From Bacteroidota bacterium (GTDB taxonomy: Bacteria > Bacteroidota > Ignavibacteria > Tepidaquicellales > Tepidaquicellaceae), in contig JAFDZP010000002.1 in assembly GCA_018266835.1 (NCBI GenBank), positions 386,419 to 450,418 on the forward strand: a DNA stretch of 64,000 bases. The letters run 5' to 3'. The position numbers were made by a program, and so were the translations under genes. The notes under the pieces were generated by a model. The model did no database searches and was not told where the DNA came from. It saw nothing but the letters and a program-made list of their open reading frames with translations. Positions 60,118 to 64,000 of the stretch are shown here, in pieces. Within the stretch, counting starts at the first letter, position 1, and every line of letters starts with the position of its first letter.

Positions 60118-60684
60118 TTGAAAACATCAGTAATAAAAATGGCATTTGCCTTCGCCGCATTGTTAATTTTAATAGGAGCGGGAAAATCTTACTCTCAGGC
60201 AAAAGTAGCATTTGTGGATAGCGAAGTTATATTGAAGCAGTTACCTGAATCGCAAAAAATTCAGAAAGACATGGAAGCTATGCAGAAAGTTTATCTTGAT
60301 ACAATAGCTGCCAAAGAAAATGATTTGAAGACACAGGCTGAAAACTTCAAAGCAAAATACGAAGATGCTCAGAAGAAAGTTGAATCAGGTCAGATTAAAG
60401 GTGAAGCTGAACTAAAAGCCCTTAATGAAGAAATGCAAAATCTTCAAAGAGAAATTCAGACAAACGGTGAGGCTTTAGATAATTACAAACAAAAAGTTCA
60501 GAACGATTTGCTTTCAAAACAGCAGGAGCTTTTTAAACCGGTAAGAGATAAAGTTACAAAAGCAATCGAAGATGTTGCAAAAGATATGAAAATAAATTTT
60601 GTATTTGATAAAGCTAACGGAGCTTTAATTTACGGAGATAAAGAATCAGATATTACCTTTAAAGTTTTAGATAAACTAAAATAA
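60118..60684 (+). CDS. OmpH/Skp-family periplasmic chaperone (first copy)
   Basis: 188 residues from a TTG start. Signal peptide at 1-24 (ending SYSQ), then the usual VAFVDSEVILKQLPESQKIQ opening, a long Gln/Lys/Glu-rich coiled coil (about 40-135) and a small beta body ending INFVFDKANGALIYGDKESDIT. Skp holds unfolded outer-membrane proteins for BamA. It is followed by a second paralogue. Confidence 0.92.
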   Translation: MKTSVIKMAFAFAALLILIGAGKSYSQAKVAFVDSEVILKQLPESQKIQKDMEAMQKVYLDTIAAKENDLKTQAENFKAKYEDAQKKVESGQIKGEAELKALNEEMQNLQREIQTNGEALDNYKQKVQNDLLSKQQELFKPVRDKVTKAIEDVAKDMKINFVFDKANGALIYGDKESDITFKVLDKLK

Positions 60685-60733
60685 TTTTTTTATTTGAATC
60701 TATATATCCTGTTTTAAAAATTAAAATATTACC

Positions 60734-61258
60734 ATGGCTAAATTAAAAATTGTTTTATTTTTTATAGTTGTATTGATAGGATACTCATCCCTCGCTTCTG
60801 CTCAGACAAAGGTAGGATATATAGATTCAAAAAAAATTATTGATGCTATGCAGGAATCAAGAGATGCCAAGACAAGACTTGATAACCAGGTAACAGAATG
60901 GCAGCTTGAGCTTACAAGATTGCAGGACAGCTTAAAAATTATTAAGGATGATTACGATAAGAAAAAACTGATTCTGACTGACGCATTAAAAACTCAGTTT
61001 GAAACCGATATAAAGAGACTTGATGATGCAATTACAAATTTTAAAGTTCAGAAGTTCGGCGAGAATGGCGAATACTTCCAGAAGCAGGTTGAGTTTATGA
61101 AACCTGTTCAGGATAGAATTTTTCTTGCTATAGAAAAAGTTGCCAAGGAAGACGGCTTTGATTATGTTTTCGATAGAAGCAGTGAAATACTTCTTTTATA
61201 TGTAAACGAGAAATACGATTTAACTGCAAAGGTACAAAAAATTGTTGAAGGCAAATAA
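60734..61258 (+). CDS. OmpH/Skp-family periplasmic chaperone (second copy)
   Basis: 174 residues with a signal peptide (ending SAQ, about residue 24), VGYIDSKKIIDAMQESRDAK, a coiled coil (about 50-125) and DGFDYVFDRSSEILLLYV at the end. Parallel to the gene at 60118 but clearly diverged. Tandem skp-like genes next to bamA are common in this phylum and may handle different clients. Confidence 0.92.
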   Translation: MAKLKIVLFFIVVLIGYSSLASAQTKVGYIDSKKIIDAMQESRDAKTRLDNQVTEWQLELTRLQDSLKIIKDDYDKKKLILTDALKTQFETDIKRLDDAITNFKVQKFGENGEYFQKQVEFMKPVQDRIFLAIEKVAKEDGFDYVFDRSSEILLLYVNEKYDLTAKVQKIVEGK

Positions 61259-61296
61259 ATTGCTTTATATTTAAGTGTTCTACTCAAAAGTTATAA

Positions 61297-62331
61297 ATGA
61301 AACTATCAGAGATTGCAAAAATATTAAATGCTGATTTCGATAAATCGAAAGACATTGAAATAAAAAGAATCTCAAAGATAGAAACTTCCGAATTAGGCGA
61401 TATTTCTTTTATCGCTAATCCCCAATACGAAAAATATTATCAGACTACAAATGCTTCGGCATTGATCGTTAACAAAGATTTCACTCCGGAAATTTTAAGA
61501 GATGAAATTACTTTGTTAAAAGTTGATGACTCCTATAACTCATTTGTGAAAATTCTTGATGAGTTTTCCAATGGATTTACCTCAGATAAAACCGGCATTT
61601 CTGATAAAGCATCAATAGAAAAAAATTGTATTTTAGGCAAAGATATTTTTATTGATGACTTTGTATCAATCGGTGATAACTGCACCATTGGAAATAATGT
61701 GAAAATTTTTTCCAACTGCTCGATTGGTGATAACGTAAAAATTTCAGATGGCACTACAATTTACTCAGGAGTTACAATTTATAACGATTGTGAGATTGGA
61801 AAGAACAATATAATTCATTCCAATACAGTAATAGGAAGTGACGGCTTCGGTCAGGCAAGACAGAATGACGGTTCATTCAAAAAAATTCCGCAGATTGGAA
61901 ATGTTGTTACTGAGGAAGATGTTGAAATAGGAAGCAACTGTTCAATAGACAGAGCGACTTTAGGAGAAACGAGAATATGCAAAGGTGTAAAGCTGGATAA
62001 TCAGATACAAATAGCGCACAATGTTATCATAGGAGAAAATACAGTTATTGCAGCGCAGACAGGTGTTGCAGGCTCAACTAAAATCGGCAAGAGATGTATG
62101 ATTGGCGGGCAGGCAGGAATAGTAGGACATATAGAAATTTGTGATGATGTAATCATCGGCGCTTCAGTAGGAGTATCAAAATCTATTACTAAACCCGGTG
62201 TTTATTTAGGATACAGAGCTAAGCCGCAGTCAGAAGATTTGAAACAGGAAGTAAGAATAAGAAATCTCGATAAGCTCGAAAAAAGAATTAAAGAACTGGA
62301 AACAATTATAAAAAATTTTACCCCAAAATAA
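61297..62331 (+). CDS. lpxD: UDP-3-O-acylglucosamine N-acyltransferase
   Basis: 344 residues. An N-terminal uridine-binding domain (ISFIANPQYEKYYQTTNASALIV) precedes a left-handed beta-helix of hexapeptide repeats (about 105-310: IFIDDFVSIGDNCTIGNNVKI and so on) with the catalytic His in QIAHNVIIGENTVIAAQTG. It adds the second acyl chain in lipid A synthesis. A short C-terminal helix follows. The stop is 3 bp before lpxC/fabZ. Confidence 0.96.
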   Translation: MKLSEIAKILNADFDKSKDIEIKRISKIETSELGDISFIANPQYEKYYQTTNASALIVNKDFTPEILRDEITLLKVDDSYNSFVKILDEFSNGFTSDKTGISDKASIEKNCILGKDIFIDDFVSIGDNCTIGNNVKIFSNCSIGDNVKISDGTTIYSGVTIYNDCEIGKNNIIHSNTVIGSDGFGQARQNDGSFKKIPQIGNVVTEEDVEIGSNCSIDRATLGETRICKGVKLDNQIQIAHNVIIGENTVIAAQTGVAGSTKIGKRCMIGGQAGIVGHIEICDDVIIGASVGVSKSITKPGVYLGYRAKPQSEDLKQEVRIRNLDKLEKRIKELETIIKNFTPK

Positions 62332-62334
62332 GAG

Positions 62335-63741
62335 ATGTTTGAAAAACAACGAACAATAAAAAATGCGATTACACTTTCCGGTGTTGGATTACACACTGGA
62401 AATAAATCGAACATGACTTTCAAACCTGCTCCCGAAGATTTCGGAATCAGATTTAAAAGAACTGACATAGAAAATTCACCTGAAATTCCGGCAGATGTTG
62501 ACCACGTAACGGATTTATCACGTGGAACAACAATCTCTGTTGACGGAGTAGAAGTGCATACAGTTGAGCACGTGCTTGCCGCAATTATGGGATGTGAAGT
62601 TGATAATCTTTTGATTGAGCTGGATTCAAACGAAGTACCTATTATGGATGGCAGCGCAAAAGCTTACGTTGAGACTTTACAGAAAGCAGAGTTTGTTGAG
62701 CAGAGCGCAAACAAAGATTATTTAATAATTGAAGATACAGTTCACTATCAGGATACAAAGAACAATGTTGATATAGTTGCGCTTCCTTTGAAAGATGACT
62801 TCAGAGTTTCGGTAATGATTGATTTTAACAACCCTGCTTTAGGCGTTCAGCATACGGGATTGTTCAGCATGCAGAAAGAGTTTGCAGAGGAGTTTGCTCC
62901 ATCCAGAACATTTTGCTTCTTAAGCGAAGTCGAAATGCTGAGAGCAAATAATCTTATCAAGGGGGGCGATATTGATAATGCAATAGTAATAATGGATATG
63001 GATTTATCTGATGAAGATTTTGAAAGCATGAAGAAAAGATTAGGCATTGAAAAAAGTGTTATCATGGGTTCAAACGGAATTTTAAACAACAAAGATTTAA
63101 GATATAAAAACGAACCTGCAAGACATAAGCTTCTGGATTTAATCGGTGACATGGCTTTAATCGGTGCTCCTATTAAAGGTCAGATACTTGCAGCACGTCC
63201 CGGGCACAGAGCAAACGTTGAGTTTACAAAAATGCTGCGCAAGCTTTATCTTCAAAAGAAGCTTGAGAAGAAATATCAGATGATGAAGTCAGCAAAAGGT
63301 GTTTATGATATTGAAGCTATCTTAAAAATTCTTCCTCACAGATATCCGTTTGTAATGGTTGATAAAATCATTGAGATTGAAATGGGAAAAAGAATTGTCG
63401 GAGTAAAAAATGTAACTATAAATGAGCCGTTCTTTCAGGGACATTTCCCGGGAAAACCTGTTATGCCCGGCGTTATGATAATAGAAGCAATGGCTCAGAC
63501 AGGATGTATTTTAATTTTGAATGAAATCGGCGATACATCAAATAAGCTTGGTTACTTTGCATCAATTAAAGATGCTAAGATGAAAAAACCTGTTGTACCC
63601 GGTGACCAGTTAGTGATTGAAATGGAACTGCTTTATTTCAGAAGCGGTATATGCAAGCTGAAAGGTAAGGCTTACAAAGGATACGTCGGCGGCGAAGTCG
63701 CATGTGAAGCAGAAATTACTGCTGCAGTTGTAGATAGATAA
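62335..63741 (+). CDS. lpxC: Bifunctional LpxC-FabZ (lipid A deacetylase and hydroxyacyl-ACP dehydratase)
   Basis: 468 residues formed by a fusion. LpxC part (about 1-300): ITLSGVGLHTGNKSNMTF, the zinc motif HTVEH (75-79), DGSAKAYVETL and HKLLDLIGDMALIGAP with the HxxxD ligands. FabZ part (about 320-468): LPHRYPFVMVDKIIEI with the catalytic His, and GHFPGKPVMPGVMIIEAMAQ with the catalytic Glu. The fusion is a known feature of Bacteroidota/Chlorobiota. It links lipid A synthesis to fatty-acid elongation and is the last gene of the envelope operon, ahead of a bidirectional terminator. Confidence 0.96.
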   Translation: MFEKQRTIKNAITLSGVGLHTGNKSNMTFKPAPEDFGIRFKRTDIENSPEIPADVDHVTDLSRGTTISVDGVEVHTVEHVLAAIMGCEVDNLLIELDSNEVPIMDGSAKAYVETLQKAEFVEQSANKDYLIIEDTVHYQDTKNNVDIVALPLKDDFRVSVMIDFNNPALGVQHTGLFSMQKEFAEEFAPSRTFCFLSEVEMLRANNLIKGGDIDNAIVIMDMDLSDEDFESMKKRLGIEKSVIMGSNGILNNKDLRYKNEPARHKLLDLIGDMALIGAPIKGQILAARPGHRANVEFTKMLRKLYLQKKLEKKYQMMKSAKGVYDIEAILKILPHRYPFVMVDKIIEIEMGKRIVGVKNVTINEPFFQGHFPGKPVMPGVMIIEAMAQTGCILILNEIGDTSNKLGYFASIKDAKMKKPVVPGDQLVIEMELLYFRSGICKLKGKAYKGYVGGEVACEAEITAAVVDR

Positions 63742-63765
63742 AAATTAAATCAATTTTGTATAAAT

Positions 63766-63804
63766 AAAAAAGGCTATGAAAAATTTTCATAGCCTTTTCT
63801 TTTT
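63766..63804. terminator. Bidirectional terminator between lpxC/fabZ and pgk
   Basis: Hairpin AAAAGGCTATGAAAA/TTTTCATAGCCTTTT with T-rich sequence on both sides. It sits between convergent gene ends (63741 and 63822) and serves both strands. Confidence 0.88.
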
Positions 63805-63821
63805 ATATAGAAAATAATTTG

Positions 63822-64000
63822 TTATTTATTGGTTAATGCTTCAACTCCCGGAAGTTTTTTGCCTTCTAAGAATTCAAGTGATGCTCCGCCGCCTGTTGAT
63901 ACGTGTGAAACTTTTTCATCCAGTCCTGCTTTTGCAATTGCGCTGGCTGAGTCTCCCCCGCCGATAATTGTTATTGCGCCTTTATCCGTTGCATCAGCTA
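63822..64000 (-). CDS. pgk: Phosphoglycerate kinase, C-terminal fragment
   Basis: The last 58 codons of a minus-strand gene whose start lies beyond the window. The residues [16 protein letters not shown] and [26 protein letters not shown] are the universal C-terminal nucleotide-binding motifs of Pgk. It makes 3-phosphoglycerate and ATP in glycolysis. Confidence 0.93.
   Translation of the reverse strand, partial: ADATDKGAITIIGGGDSASAIAKAGLDEKVSHVSTGGGASLEFLEGKKLPGVEALTNK

Overview
The window is an AT-rich chromosomal segment of a bacterium of the Bacteroidota/Chlorobiota/Ignavibacteriota (FCB) group; the overall look is closest to Ignavibacteria, but this is inference. The evidence is three secreted proteins ending in type IX secretion sorting domains with the NYPNPFNP signature, a fused LpxC-FabZ gene, a short primary sigma factor without region 1.1, a cysteine-free Mrp ATPase, and many starts without a clear Shine-Dalgarno sequence.

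Layout. 1-9.4 kb is an accessory surface-protein region: the end of a leucine-rich-repeat protein, two T9SS cargo proteins, three tandem tail-collar-fold proteins with twin-arginine signals, and two paralogous proteins of unknown function at either side. 9.4-20 kb (minus strand) holds a DinB-fold protein, a D-Ala-D-Ala ligase, the primary sigma factor and the str/S10 ribosomal block (rpsL, rpsG, fusA, tRNA-Ile, a GIY-YIG micro-gene, tuf, rpsJ, rplC, rplD, rplW). The S10 operon does not continue into rplB; after rplW come a small overlapping gene, a PIN-domain gene and sigA. 20-36 kb carries another T9SS protein, an EVE protein, a Wzi-like barrel, a radical SAM protein, YigZ, Pcm, the c-di-AMP synthase CdaA, a site-2 protease, PgeF, ArfB, and a plus-strand run of TolB-like protein, metF, an FMN hydroxy-acid oxidase, a ZIP-like protein and an M13 peptidase. 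37-50.5 kb is mainly housekeeping: uvrA, a reduced Nif3-like gene with zinc-ribbon protein and RNase HI next to rnpB, nadA, a sugar nucleotidyltransferase, NifU-like/Mrp, an MBL-fold enzyme, an inositol monophosphatase, ribH and a PHP phosphoesterase. 50.5-56.9 kb is rich in palindromic repeats and includes an AT-rich orphan gene with a PD-(D/E)XK-like motif, a second Ddl, an FtsB/DivIC protein, an M42 peptidase and trpS. 56.9-63.7 kb is an envelope-biogenesis operon (uppS, bamA, two skp/ompH, lpxD, lpxC-fabZ), and the window ends inside pgk.

The most interesting non-standard structures are a 323-bp unit made of a 79-residue GIY-YIG nuclease bracketed by an intact tRNA-Ile(UAU) and a decayed partial copy of the same tRNA; an array of AGTCGGG motifs in pairs spaced 11 bp; several families of intergenic palindromes, one showing compensatory arm changes; and the orphan PD-(D/E)XK-like gene. 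No CRISPR array, classical transposase, integrase or rRNA gene was seen.
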